Shown here piece after piece: positions 11,865 to 24,224 of a stretch of 64,000 bases of DNA. Each line of letters opens with the position of its first letter. Within the stretch, counting starts at the first letter, position 1. The stretch spans positions 65,173,850 to 65,237,849 of the forward strand of contig CM077645.1 of NCBI GenBank assembly GCA_039707465.1, written 5' to 3'. Under the pieces are notes generated by a model. That model was not told the origin of the DNA and did no database searches. It was given only the letters and a program-made list of their open reading frames with translations. This DNA comes from Rhabdophis nuchalis (Eukaryota; Chordata; Lepidosauria; Squamata; Natricidae). The position numbers were made by a program, and so were the translations under genes.

Positions 11865-12323
11865 CTTTATTGTCATTGTAATAATAAAATTACAATGAAA
11901 TTGGTTTGAGCGCCAGGTGGAATACAGAAAGCAGTGATAGCCACAATAGGAATCTCTCTCCAGGCAAATGAAAAGGCCGACAAATGACAGTTGAAATAAA
12001 ATGGCCGACAAATGACAGTTGAAAAGGATCAATTGTACTTTGTCTTTTATTATCCATTTCTTCAAATCTGTTTGGCATTTTAGGAGTTGGTGGAAGAGGA
12101 GCACGTCTCTTTTTCTTTTTTGTTTCTTGTTGCAATGAACTTTGAGGAATCGCACTTGGCATTTTTTCTTCTCTCTCAGCTTTCCCAATAGAAAAGGATG
12201 GAATAACTGGTAGGGGTGGTGCTCTCCGCTTCTTCATTTCAATTCTTGCAGTTGCTTTTGTATATTCCCAAGAGATAATGATGGTGCCACCGTTACAGAA
12301 CATAAACTTCGTGAAGAATATGC
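11811..12323 (-). mobile_element. retroposon with COBL-like KKRRAP fragment, copy 1
   Basis: 459-bp body (11865-12323) plus a (TAA)n run at its left end. On the minus strand the 3' end reads ACAATGACAATAAAGATTA followed by (TTA)n, a LINE-like tail. The minus strand also has a frame of 137 codons (12303 to 11890) containing EMKKRRAPPLP and, 30 residues on, KKKKRRAPLPPTP, then NKRQSTI. Paired KKRRAP motifs are a hallmark of the actin-regulating cordon-bleu (COBL) family. The frame continues past the motif into repeat sequence, including a 28-bp direct repeat GGCCGACAAATGACAG. Copy 2 at 50390 differs by about six substitutions and no indel. I infer a retroposon that captured COBL exon sequence. 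Confidence 0.7.
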
Positions 12324-12844
12324 AAGAATTATTGAAAACTATAACCCTTTATAACAATTTAGCCTGACTTGTGAACTTCATACTTTTTGTAGTCCTACTA
12401 GGATTTGATTTGAGATAAATGCAACCATAATCCAACCAACTCAAAGAAATATAACAAGGTAAAATAATGACACCCAAGTGATTTGTGTTTAATTAAGGGG
12501 AGCAAAAAGAAAAGAAAGGATTATGAGCTATATTGGCTAATCATAATCTAGACAGGGTTCTGCATACCTTACTGTGCTCAGTTGTAGCCCAGATTCAGAA
12601 GCAGCCTACACAATATTTATTATTGAAAAGGATAGGAAGTTGGCAGTTGGGTGCTTCAGGGTCTATCACAATCATACTGGGTAATACCACGAAGAACATT
12701 ATTTCATATTATCTTTCAGCTGAGAAGACTCTGCACTGTGCTCAGACAGAGAGCTTTTAGCAAATAATTAATTGAACTGTCATTCAATTATGTTTGAAAG
12801 ATATGTTTGTATCTCTTATTTTGTTCAGAAAATTATGGAAGACC

Positions 12845-13055
12845 TGCTTGGTTTTCCAGGCCTTGGGGACAGGGTAATTGTGCCAGCTTCTTTTTGTTCT
12901 GCTTTGTTTTGTTTTACTTTGATGTGATTTGTATTTGTATTTTGCTTTTGTCATCTGTTGTATTCTTTTTATATGTTGCCATTAAATGTAAGCCACCCAG
13001 AGTCATTTGGGAGTAAGGTGGCCTAATAAATAATTGATTAAATAAATTAATAAAG
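12845..13055 (+). mobile_element. LINE 3' end (L2-like)
   Basis: Ends with GTAAGCCACCCAGAGTCA, GGTGGCCTAATAAATAA and an A/T tail, the common 3' block of the L2-like copies here. 5' truncated. Confidence 0.6.
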
Positions 13056-13617
13056 ATCAACTTAACTAAACAAACATGACCAATTTACAAATAGCAGAGG
13101 CAAAAAATAAAGGTACAATATGGTCTCCATATGTGTCTATCTGCTATTAATAGTAGCTTCTTCAGAAAAGATTTGCACTAGGAGATCTGTCAGACTAGGC
13201 AAATAAGATGAGAAAATCAATTCCACAGTAAGACTAGAATCATATTTTAATAAGAAAGGTTATACTAACAGAATCTTAATTGTGTTTGACTACCCTCCTT
13301 CTTATACCTGTGACTTAGGGAAATCTACCTAAGCCGTTTTTGAATATTATCTTATTTCCCAGGATACCCCAAATTTCACCCGTCTTTACTAAACAATGGT
13401 TCTTGCGTATGTGTTGCATTTATCCCTTACTCTCTAGAGAATCTATTTTGCTGTCTCTCCAGATTGTGTCCGTGTATCTCGTTTCCTCTGGGAGGTCCCA
13501 TGAACCATGTGGTGGTTCTAATATTTAATAAGGGGACATAAAAATAGTCGTGATTAGAAAAATGTCTATGGAGATTCTCAGAAATCCACATCATGATTGT
13601 TCCAAAAGTGGGGGTTT

Positions 13618-13690
13618 TTTTCCCTTTCAAAAGGCGACTGGACTTTGTTTTTCCTAAAACAAAATCCAGTTGCCTTTTGAAAAAGCACCT
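13618..13690. repeat. short inverted repeat
   Basis: TTTCAAAAGGCGACTGGAC is mirrored by GTCCAGTTGCCTTTTGAAA-type sequence about 35 bases on (one or two mismatches). The right arm and the following AAAGCACCTTTGGGAC resemble sequence near 17460-17490, so it belongs to a dispersed repeat I cannot name. Confidence 0.6.
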
Positions 13691-13734
13691 TTGGGACAGT
13701 GATTAGAAAGTTACTTTTTGCATTTGGGGCAATT

Positions 13735-14540
13735 TAGATTTATTTATCTTTTATTTATTTTTATTTGTCAACAAGTACAAAGAAACAAGTATGAAAACAC
13801 ATGAAAAAATGTCACAAATAAATGGATATAAATAAGCAAAACATAGCATAAACACATAAAAAGAGTGCATGTAAATAGGACTGTAGGTTAGGGAAAGTAG
13901 GCATGCTAGTGCGCTTATGCACAGCCCCTTAGGGACCTCTTAAGAAACGCATAAGGTCCACAGTAGATAGCTTAAGGTAAAAGGTATGGGGGTTAGAGGA
14001 ACTAACAACAGGATCAGGTAGGGTGTTCCACACATTTACTACTCAATTGCTGGAATTGAGATTAGAACATATTACATTTAGTTTGTATCTATTGATAGCC
14101 CTAGTGTTATTGCAGTTGAAGTAAAAGTAGTCATTAACAGGTAGGATGTTGTGGCAGATTTTCTTGTGCACTAAATTCAGGTCAGAATGTAGACAGCCTA
14201 GTTCAAGGTTATCCAGGCCTAAAATTTCAAGCCTGGTGGGATACGGAATTTTATTATGAGCAGAGGAGTTGTGTACTCTTCTTGTAAAATACCTCTGGAC
14301 CCTCTCTAATGCTTTAATATCCAAAATGCAGTGTGGGGTTCCAGACAGGTGAGCAGTATTCAAGTAGAGGTCTGGCAAAGGTTTTGTATGCCCTAGTTAG
14401 CAGCACAGCGTTACCAGAGAGAAAACTACGTAAAATAAGGTTGACTACTCTGAATGCCTTTTTGGCAATGTTGCTAAAGTGAGCTTTGGGGCTTAGGTCT
14501 TTCGATTTATTGATGAAAAGATTATCTAATCCTAGAAGGC
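13735..14540 (-). mobile_element. CR1/Rex1-like LINE, C-terminal RT part
   Basis: The minus-strand frame from 14378 to 14043 reads ALERVQRYFTRRVH, then YPTRLEILGLDNLEL and a run ending near 14043. The frame then shifts to a WNTLPDPVV segment. This VQR-FT, LGL-LE, WN-LP order is the C-terminal domain of CR1/Rex-type reverse transcriptases, after the catalytic palm. An A/T-rich 3' UTR ends at about 13735. It is 5' truncated and frameshifted. Confidence 0.75.
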
Positions 14541-15004
14541 TTGCTCATTTTAGCCATTAGGGAATGTAGTAAAGAGAGAGGGGATACATTCCAGAGGAGT
14601 AAGAGGCAACTCAGCCTGGATATTATGTGTGAGAGGGAACAAAGGCACTTCCCTAATAAGTTTACAGAGTGAATTATATAGATGGGGACAGTAGAGTCCT
14701 CAGTCTGGCAAGATTTTGTCAATATGTATGAAACAATTTTAAAAAAAGTCACCTTGGAAGAATTGCCACGTTTCATTCTTGGATTTGGGTTGTCATTGGC
14801 TTAGAGATTATTTTGTGTAATTATACCTCTGTTCAGTTATGTGTTGAATCTAGGCCCCCGGCTTTCATTTTTGGTAGTACCACAAGTTCTTGAATCACTT
14901 AATAGTCATTGGGCTGCAAAGACTTTCTTCTTTGTGGCCTGTTTATTTCTGTCCACCTCCGGTTCTGCAGATGTTGAATCATAACCTGGTAAGTAATAAT
15001 GTTT

Positions 15005-15203
15005 TTTTTCCTTCCATTCAATTGTGTCCAATTTTCACAAACTATCTGAATAAGTCCTTGCAATTTTCTTGGCAAATTTTTTAGAAGTGGCTAACCATTG
15101 CTTCCTTCCTAGGAGTGAAAGAAAAGTGGCTTTGTGTCTAAAGTAGAATTAGAACTCAGGGTCTTCTGTTTTCTAGCTTGATACTATACCAAACTGGCTC
15201 TCA
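15005..15203 (-). mobile_element. tRNA-derived SINE, decayed
   Basis: Contains CCATTGCTTCCTTCCTAGGA, then GAATTAGAACTCAGGGTCTTC and ACCAAACTGGCTCTC. On the minus strand these form a tRNA-like head followed by a body, as in 27436 and 30238. Confidence 0.55.
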
Positions 15204-16904
15204 ATAATGTAATAAAGTGACATAAATACCTCATTATACATCTCAAGTGTTCTCTCCGGCACAGTACATTTTGTGACATGCACCCAAGTGCTTCTATTAG
15301 TTAAAATTGGGGCAGAAAAATGCTTTTATAAATGTTGTTATCTAGTTTTATTTGCTAGGGCTCATCTATCAAGACTGAGCAATTAATACTTCCTTCTTAT
15401 GGTCAACTACAATTTCAACAATTATTTCTTTCTCCTTTCCCCACCCGATCCCCAGTGCAAAAATGTAACAAAAAATCATGGATAACCAACAGAAAGAAAC
15501 CAAAAATAACATGCACTCACATATCATAAAAATAGTAAACAAAATAAAAATATCACACTGCTTATAGGGGTTCATCCTCGCTGAGGAACTGCTGGAAAAT
15601 CATATTTTTCAAGCTTTCCCAAAAGACAGAAGAGCCAGGGCTGGGCCAACCTTGGTGGAGACACTATATTCTTGCCACTTGGAGATGCATGAACAAATCC
15701 TTTTAATTTCTGTGCATGTCATTGGAAGCCACAGCTGTATTCAAGCACACAAACCTTTCTCTTCACACAAATAATAATAATATAAGCAAAAAAAAAAAAC
15801 CCCACACCTCTAAGTGTTGGTAAGGTGAGCTGCCTCTTGGCCCCTAGGTCAAATGATCTCTTTGACATTTGGCCAAACCTCATCTCCTCCACGACGAATA
15901 AAATATCTGTACTTTTCCACCACCCTCCATCCTACCCCCAGCAAATTTTGATCTAGGTTCTAGTCAACCTTGAACAAGATACAGCTGGATACAAGAGGCT
16001 TCACAAGTTCCTTGATGGAGCGCTTCCTGTTACAAAGTCAGCTTAATAAATCAATGACATGTTTAATTATACACCAGAATTAGAGACCAAAACTTACAAT
16101 GACTTTTATTCCTGGTTTATATATTTTAGTTCCGGGTATTACAATTTTTCTCTTTCTCTCTCGATAATCTCATTTCTGGGGTTTTCTGGTCTTATGTGTC
16201 ATTATACCTTGGCTTTGAAAGGACCACACCTAGAGGAGAGTTCCTAATCCCATTCCCATTAAAGCCAATGTGGTATTGAGGTTTTTGTATTTCATATAAT
16301 TAAGGGGTTGGTTGCCAATTTAATTTGCCAAATGACTTCACAAATTTCTCTTCAAGGGACCAAACATCCTGTAAGTTAAAGTTTAAAAATCTAAAATAAT
16401 TTATATTATATGATTCAATAATTACTAGTGAGGATTTTTTTAAAACTGTGGGAAGAATAGCACATCATTTAAATATAAATAGTATATTCCAAGAGGCATT
16501 ACTGAAATCTAAACAATTTCTGGATGTCTACAATAGCTGGAAGTTGTACATTCAAACGTTGATCACAAATACAGTTGGGATTTTGGTAAGTTTCTATTGT
16601 GGAATATTGAAAAGAAAGCTTCATGTCAAGGGCTTTGGGGTGGACCTTTAATTAGAACTGCATTCTTGAAAGCGACTTATTTAGATAGAGATTATCAGCA
16701 AGTTCACTGGAAGCAAGCTATGTCTTGAGGTTATTCTTGGTTTTTGCATTTGAACTACTGGATGATTCCAGATGGAGACGTGCACAGTTAAAAAAAACAT
16801 AGCACAACTATTTTATTTCTTTTCATAGTAAGTTAAAAAAATTGGGGAAGAAGCCATAGAAAAACATGAGAGAATGGGGCCTACAATATGAATCCTTGTT
16901 ATTA

Positions 16905-17115
16905 TTATCAGACCGGGACCCCTCATTTCCCTAAGGACATAAAGCAGTGTACAAAGCAGTTTACAAAACATTCCTTCCTCTCTCACCACAACAGCTACAC
17001 AATCCACTTTGCATAGACTAAGAGAAGCAATTGGCTAAAATCAGTTTTCCTGGTCAAGGACAGACCAGAAGACTTTCTCCAATGCAAGCCTAACACATTA
17101 ACCACTGTGTCCCAA
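16905..17115 (-). mobile_element. probable old SINE
   Basis: ACCATAAAGCAG-like body and a terminal TAACACATTAACCACTGTGTC, which on the minus strand resembles a tRNA A box. Highly diverged. Confidence 0.4.
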
Positions 17116-17394
17116 AGGAAAAATAGGCCAGGCCATCTATGCTAAAACTGAACATCCTTCTCTCAACAGAGGGAGAGGGATACAATACCATCTATATCCT
17201 GTCTACAACACAGTCCTTTCAGCAGTCCCAAGAAGATTCCACAAGATTTGCATTCTGATTTAGATGATCCTGAGGATACAGATAAATCCCCAAGTGGCCT
17301 CAACAACTCTCAGAGACCTAATGACTGACCTTCAGGGGACAACCAGATGACTGCAAAAAAAAAAAAAATAGACTCCTTCTATTCCCTACCATTC

Positions 17395-17510
17395 AGTCAG
17401 GACTGAAGATGCTTCTTGTATAAAAAGTGAAACATTTTCAAAAGGAAAATACCCAAAGTCCAGCTTCCTTCTGAAAAGCACCTTTTGGTAAACCATGACC
17501 TGGATGATTG
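17395..17510. repeat. unclassified dispersed repeat fragment
   Basis: GAAGATGCTTCTTGTATAAAA, GTGAAACATTTTC and CCAAAGTCCAG followed by AAAAGCACCTTTTGG. The last part matches the arm at 13655-13695. I recognise it as a common reptile repeat but cannot assign a class. Confidence 0.45.
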
Positions 17511-19439
17511 AGAATTTTCATAGACATTTAACTACTGTGCCAAACTGGGCTTCCTTGTAGGATTCTGGGAATGAGATTAGAAACACCTTGGCTGAAAATT
17601 TCTTTGGTTGCACATAATGAATTTTGCATCAGTGCATATATCATAAATGCCAAAGTAATTTTTTTCCCCTCTTGGAAATGGTTTGGGAGTATTTCAACAT
17701 GTTGTGTGCTAAACCTTTATAATTTTTATCAATATATTTTGGTGCATATCTCACTTCCTGGCAATGATCTCAAACTAGATTTACAAAACCTGCAACCTGG
17801 ATATAATGCAACTGAGCTATTATAGGGTCTTAGTTGAAAACATACTGAAAATTAATTCTAGTGGGGAAACCAAATCTTCCTAGACTTACAGGATAATTGG
17901 GGTGGGGGGGAATCTATACAATTTCATAAGCCTTTTAGTGTTACAGGACCATCACTTAGAACTGACAGTGCAGCATATTCAAATAGAGATATAGCCTTGA
18001 AAAAGAATAATAAAGACAACTCACTCCTGAGATAGGAGAGAACACGAGGAACAGACTTCACCACCACCAAACCCTGTCCTGTCCTGTCCTGTTTGGTATA
18101 AAAGAGAAAAGAGAGAAATGCCAACAGACTTTTGGGATCCTTTTTATTATATCCTAGGACAATAAAAAATTCCTGTAATCCTTGCATTGTTTGTTTCCTG
18201 ATAGGGCCCATCTCAAAGATCTGACAACATGTGGACTTTCTGTTTCTTCTTAGATTTTTCTATCAGGATTTTTCTCTCCAGTCTAGCTCTAGGAATATAG
18301 AAAAAAGTTGCTTTGTGTCCTCCTAATTGAAGCTCAAAACTTCAAAACTAGAAGACTTAAATCCTTGGTCAAGTCTAAAAGACAAGATGTAATTGTGTAA
18401 CTGTTACACTCAGTTTAAAGAGTTTAAATGAGTCTTAATTTGGGAAAAGGAAAGCAATCACCCATAAATATCCTAATAAAATTAAGCAAGTTCACCATTA
18501 GTTGATCTTGTCTACCATCTTCACTGCTTAAAAGGTTCCCTTGGCTTCAACTTGTGTTGATATGCCCTTTTGAGTTTCTTTTATACTTGATTGTTTGTAT
18601 TGTTTCCCTGCTGTTTATCCAACTCGATAAAGGTCATAGGGAGCAGACAGCCTTCTAACTGGCTAACAAGAATCCTAGTTTTTCAATGTTCAGGTTGCAC
18701 ATACATCCTTTAAAATTCCCAACAGCAGTAATCTATATGCAGATGTTACGGTTGAAGCTGTCCTTAATTTTGAAAACAAAGGCACTTTTCAATGTAGACA
18801 AAAGTTAAGTTCTAAAAAGGCAGACCTGACTGTTTTGGAAACATTAAAGGAACTTATGTCTTACTTACCTATTTGCCTCTGGCCATGACTGTAATCTACA
18901 AAAGTTTAATTTGTAGGGTGCCACAAATCTCTTCACTGGTTTATCAGACAATTTTGTTTGCTAGAATTTTTTGAGCATTTTTGAAATAATTTCTCGTAGA
19001 ATGTTGAGGTTATACTTTATTTACGCTGGTTTTATGAAGGCAATGATAATATATTTCATTTCATATAAACATTTGAAATTACATTTGTTGTTGTATTCAC
19101 AACACAGAGTTCCTCCATTACAGTTTTACATACTAGTAGCAGGTATGTCCTATGTATAGAATAAAGCATGCAGCTTTTATTGAACTCCATGCTGAGTGCT
19201 TGCTGTCTGTTGCTATTTTCCTGAAAAATTGGTCTGGAAAAGTGTGAACTCACAAAAATCTCATAAGGTAAATTACAAAAGGGCAGCAGTAGAGGACTGA
19301 AAACACCAAAACCTTTCCATAGGCAGAAGTGTTTTCACTAAGTGAAAGGCCAAGTTGAATACAACCTAGCAAAATAGTTACTACCTGTTTCAATATCTTT
19401 GTTTTCCCACATTCAGAGTGTAAATTAAATGGATGTTCT

Positions 19440-19570
19440 TATTTATTTGTTTAAAAGATTTAACTAGCCACTCATCTTAAGCAACTCTGCTTGTCTCATA
19501 ACAACAGTAAAAGCAGTAGCTATAAAACAACCATAAAACAATAAAACAGGAAAATGATCCAACAGAAACA
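19440..19570 (-). mobile_element. LINE 3' tail, L2-like
   Basis: TTATTTATTTGTTTAAAAGA followed by a degenerate version of the L2 end block on the minus strand. Sequence to about 20190 may belong to the same element, without proof. Confidence 0.4.
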
Positions 19571-20250
19571 AAACTCCTGTGTATTACTCATCCTCCCAGG
19601 ATGCCCGCAGCATCATGATTCTGGATTCATATTTATCCTTTTTCTAAAAGTGTTCTTATTTGAAGACTCTTTTACTTAAAATAGATATGGTCAGGACAGC
19701 CACCCATGCCACAGCAGAATAAACTGATTTTTCAGAAATCGATAAATATTTTTAAGTTTACCTTTCTGTCGATGTATCACATCTAAGAGGCTGCTGAAAT
19801 CACAATCAGCAGTTCACAGTGATAAACATACACAACAAAACATACAATGAAAACACCCCACAATCTAATTAGATAAAGTATGGAATGCAAACAAAATAAT
19901 AAAAACACGTTATAAACCCAGACAAGATCATAGGCCAAATGTCTTCCAGAAGAACTCCATTTTGATTGTTTCAGGAAGTAGCCCCAGCAGGAATCAGCCT
20001 GAAAGTCTACTCAGAGGCTACTGCAAAGAAGCAGCATTGCCTGTAGAAAAAAACATCTCTGAGTTTTAGCTCTTCTCTGTTTCCTAAGGGTGAAACCACT
20101 AGCATCTTTTCCCAGGTAGATTGAATTGGCTGGACTGATTCCAATGTGAGAATGTGGTCCAAGCCTTGGAGAGCTTTATTGATCAGCACAAGAAAAATGG
20201 AGCTAGACAGTATAGTGCAGCATTTTCTTTTTAAAAAGTATTTGAAGTCT

Positions 20251-20444
20251 GAGAGGAAGAAGAAGAAGAAGAAGAAGAAGAAGAAGAAGAAGAAGAAGAA
20301 GAAGAAGAAGAAGAAGAAGAAGAAGAAGAAGAAGAAGAAGAAGAAGAAGAAGAAGAAGAAGAAGAAGAGGAGGAGGAGGAGGAGGAGGAGGAGGAGGAGG
20401 AGGAGGAGGAGGAGGAGGAGGAGGAGGAGGAGGAGGAGGAGAGA
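20251..20444 (+). repeat. 194-bp pure purine tract, (GAA)n then (GGA)n
   Basis: No pyrimidine in 194 bases of the + strand. About 37 GAA units switch to about 25 GGA units near 20366. The strand is the sense strand of GRK5, so the intron RNA carries the purines. Poly-Lys, poly-Arg, poly-Leu and poly-Ser frames here are meaningless. Confidence 0.97.
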
Positions 20445-21186
20445 CATATGGGCCAATATGATCCATGAAAAGTAGAACAGACTGCAAAACTAGAAATATC
20501 TGAAATCGGTACAATGAATATCATTTTGCAGGGTGTTGTTGCGGGGTTTTTTTGTATTTGACATTTTGAACATGTGATTTAATCGTGGTTTGGCTGATTG
20601 TGGAAAATGGAGAAGAAAATGTTCCTGGCTTTTTGGCAGAAAAAAAAAGCGACAACCTTCCCAACACCCTCATTTCCTTTACTTTAAGAGCTGACTTCCA
20701 GAGTCATCATCATAGCGTCAGTGAGTTCAGATGAGAACATAGTCGCACTAAGGAGCTAAAAATTCAGGGAGAAGGAACGGTGAAAATCAGCTACTTTATT
20801 TGTTTCTGACAGGCCATGTCCCAACTAAGTCCAAAGAGAAAATTATGACATAACTTTAATTTCACCCACACAAGAAATGTCACTCAATGGTCTGTACCAC
20901 ATCTGTGGATGAATGAGATCAGTTACCCTCTTACAATTGCAAAACAAATAAATTGTGGTCTGTTCAGCTTACATTCCGTGGACCTTCTGGAAAAAGCCAA
21001 TATATTGGAGGTTGTGTCTGGGTGCTTTTCTTTATATGGTAAAACAAGTATTTTGGACAAATTATTTCTTGAGTGTTTGGATGAGATTTGCTTTCATATT
21101 TTCTCTTAAAGGACAATTATTCTTAAAATAGATGCCTAGTAGATATGAATCTCTGTTACCACTGGTGGCGTAAGTACTTATGTCAG

Positions 21187-21311
21187 CCTGCCCCAGCCTT
21201 GGGCTGTCTAGTTGTAACTACAATTCTCAGAAGTCTTCAGCCGATGTGGGCATTGACCCTGATGGCTGACAATTCTTTAGCGGTAGTTTAAGCTCAGCTG
21301 GAGGGCACCAA
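21187..21311. mobile_element. old hAT hairpin MITE
   Basis: Starts CCTGCCCCAGCCTTGGGC, has ACTACAATTCTCAGAAG in the middle, and ends CTGGAGGGCACCA. The arms are imperfect inverted repeats and diverged. Confidence 0.5.
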
Positions 21312-22544
21312 ATTGAAAGAAACTGAGTTAATGAATATTTGAATTCTGAGTGTCTTTTTCTGCAGCAAATACTCTGGAAGGCAGGAAGAGTTTTTTAAAA
21401 TGAAGCTGAATTATTGGTCCGCCTTGCTCTAGTCTTTCAAGAGCCCTTTTACCCAGACCCAGGTGTTATAAAAAATTGATATTTTCATTGACCTACTTCA
21501 TGTGGTACATTATTAATAGTTCATCTTCCCTAAGCAGGCAGTTCTCTTTCATTTCAGAACTTGCTGGAGATTTAAAATCTGGATTTTTCATTTCTCAAAT
21601 TTCTGCCACGTAAACCTAGTAAAAATTGTATATGCATTTTAAAAATCCCATATGCAAATGAGGAGGGGAGAATACACCTAATTTAAAATATTAGTGAAAC
21701 CATTCCCATTTCATTACTCAATACAGATTTGGACTTCAAATGTCAGCATTTTGCAAAAGCCCCTGAAACCTGACACAAGATTGAAACTAATACTTGAGAG
21801 GCCCAAAATAGGGAGAGGTTATTGTTTCATATTTTTAGTTTATTTTTTAGCAAAGACGTAGTTTACTTGAATTGGTTGTACTTGTATTTTTAGTTGAAAT
21901 ATTATTGAAATAAAATATTACTTTCTGATCTCTGATATATGGGCTTTTAATTTGACTTTAAAGGCCTTCTGGAATACAGTTAACACTTGACTGTTAAGAT
22001 CTGCCTTTTATCCTGGCATTAGGGTTACGATGTTCAGGGAACCTACATATTTTTTTCTGATTTTTGAGTGTATTATATTATTCCTGATTTGTTTGTTTCC
22101 TCTGATACATTTTAACTTTATCTCGTTAGCATATTGTTTTTATATTGCTTTTTGCATGTGGTCTGTTTGTTACCAAGATGCTAGCCATATAAATTTTGTA
22201 AATAAAATCATTCCAATAGCTTGTTAGTATGGAGAACCAAGTGGAAATAAATATTTTGCATATAAGTAGTTTGATTATAATTATATCCTTTCATGCATTT
22301 AATAATCACATAAATGATTTTGGCCAAACAGATAAAAAATGAGTCCATTTGTGATGGTTTTTCATAGTAGCATAGTACAAAAATTTAATGAAACACATTT
22401 TAAATCTGACACGTTCAAGAGAAATAAGTCCAAAATATCATTTTCTTGACATGAAAGTACATTTCAGTGTTTGAATGTGTGAGTTGGTTTCACTGCTTGG
22501 AACATTGAAAACATCATAAGCCAATCTATGTTCTTACCTTTACC

Positions 22545-22790
22545 TCAGCGGTGCCTAACCTCTGGGCTACAGCTCACTACTGCAATTTGCAATCTTATTT
22601 GCAAATTGGCCGTATGATTGGCACAGGCACACATGCGCAACTCAACTTGTGTGAGCAGCAGGCCAGTAGAAACTCATGCACATGCACAGCAACATGCTGC
22701 TCATGTGTGTTGAGCTGTATACACTTGGGTGGCCCAATCCCCTGCTTCTCCCCAGCTGGGCCACAAAACCACAAAGATTTGGTGAAGTAC
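22545..22790. mobile_element. possible hAT remnant
   Basis: Starts CAGCGGTGCCTAACC, which looks like a hAT terminus. The right end and target duplication were not identified. Confidence 0.3.
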
Positions 22791-23394
22791 TAAATGAAGT
22801 AGTCTCTTCCTCCAATTCTTCCCCCCCCCCCATTTTTTAAAAACACACAAATAATACAAACAGTACATATACAACTGAATACAAAAAAAGAAAGAAAGGA
22901 AAAAGGAAAATAAATCATATTACAGTGCACCCACCCCCTGGAGACCTTTCTGAAGCCTCCAATTCATATTTTGACCTCATGGTGAATCTGCTTATCTTTG
23001 AAATTATCTAGGTCCCAGACATTCAGTCCTCCTTTATTAAAATCACCTTTGATTGCTACATAGATGATACAATTTATGTTTTTAAAGCTTCACAGTGATT
23101 AAAGGTTCTTTAGGAATTATCTGTGGTTCCTAAAATAGAATATTTCTTAAAATAGAGAGTTGAGTATCCTTTGGAAAGTGTTGAATAAAGTTTGGTTACA
23201 ATCACTTTGCTGTTGGTGATATAACTCAGGAGTTGGAATATTAAGCCACATGGTTTTGTCTTGACCAATTTTTAGATTTGCAATTGTTAGTATGTTTCTG
23301 GATCACTAATGTTAAGGATGCTTATATCCTTATATCCCCAATATCTGGAATCTATCAAGGCATCAAGAATTGTGGCTTTTTGATGGGGATTGGC

Positions 23395-23456
23395 TATTAT
23401 AATAACTATTCTCCCCAGTCCCTTCGGGGAGAGGGGGCGGTTTATAAATCTAATAA

Positions 23457-23510
<54 letters not shown>
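23395..23510 (+). mobile_element. LINE 3' end block with (TTA)n
   Basis: CCCCAGTCCCTTCGGGGAGA, GGGCGGTTTATAAATCTAAT, then a pure (TTA)n run at 23459-23509. The GTCCCT...GGGAG...CGGT order equals the end of the intact L2 at 62100-62140. Confidence 0.6.
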
Positions 23511-23512
<2 letters not shown>

Positions 23513-24089
23513 ATTATTATTATTCAACATTAAAAGGAAAACCTCTACCTGATATGTATTATATTATTTTTCATTGGCTTAATTACTTTTTATTTCATAA
23601 AATGAGAAGGTTTTCAAGCAATATGATTTTTTTTTGTAATAACATGATTTCCAAACTTCTTTCCCCATTTGTTTCACATTTAGTTGCTTCATTTATTAAT
23701 TTTTCAATTCAGTTGATCCTTTAATGCTGATATGTGCATTTTCCCTTTTTTATTAGTTTACATAATAAAAGTAATTTTAAAAATAATTATAGTTAGTGAA
23801 GGAGGTATTATATGTAATCAAGTTTTAAAGTGTTTTCTTCAATTCTTCTAACCCTTGTCATAGGGTGTTGTGGTGACTAACACACAACTGCAGGAGGCAA
23901 TAAGTTCTAACAAAATGCATAGTTTCTGGAGCATGAACTGGCACTACCTTTTCCATTGCTTTGTTGTCCTATCTACTCCAAAATCTCTTCCCTCAAGTAG
24001 TTTTTGAGTGCCCATTCAATTTCTGCTGAGGCAGAAAACTCTCTTTAATTTAAGCTCTGCCAAATGTAGTTAACATGGATCTATTAGAC

Positions 24090-24224
24090 CAGGGGTCTCC
24101 AACCTTTGCAACTTTAAGTCTGAAGGACTTCAGCTCCCAGACTTCTCCAGCCAGCTTTGCTGGCTGGAGAAGTCTGGGAGCTGAAGTCCTTCAGACTTAA
24201 AGTTGCAAAGGTTGGAGACCCCTG
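24090..24224. mobile_element. perfect-hairpin hAT MITE, type A termini
   Basis: 135 bp that are two exactly complementary 66-bp arms around a TTT loop. It begins CAGGGGTCTCCAACC and ends GGTTGGAGACCCCTG. A perfect 8-bp duplication TATTAGAC lies at 24082-24089 and 24225-24232. The lack of any arm mismatch suggests a young insertion or arm homogenisation. Confidence 0.92.

Noticed and set aside
11787..12188. 133-codon minus-strand frame starting MGKLREKK with a poly-Ile end
   Set aside because: Out-of-frame shadow of the COBL-like frame running into the (TAA)n tail; the same applies to 50379-50792.
20146..20475. Long poly-Lys/poly-Arg, poly-Leu and poly-Ser frames
   Set aside because: They are translations of the GAA/GGA purine tract and have no coding signature.
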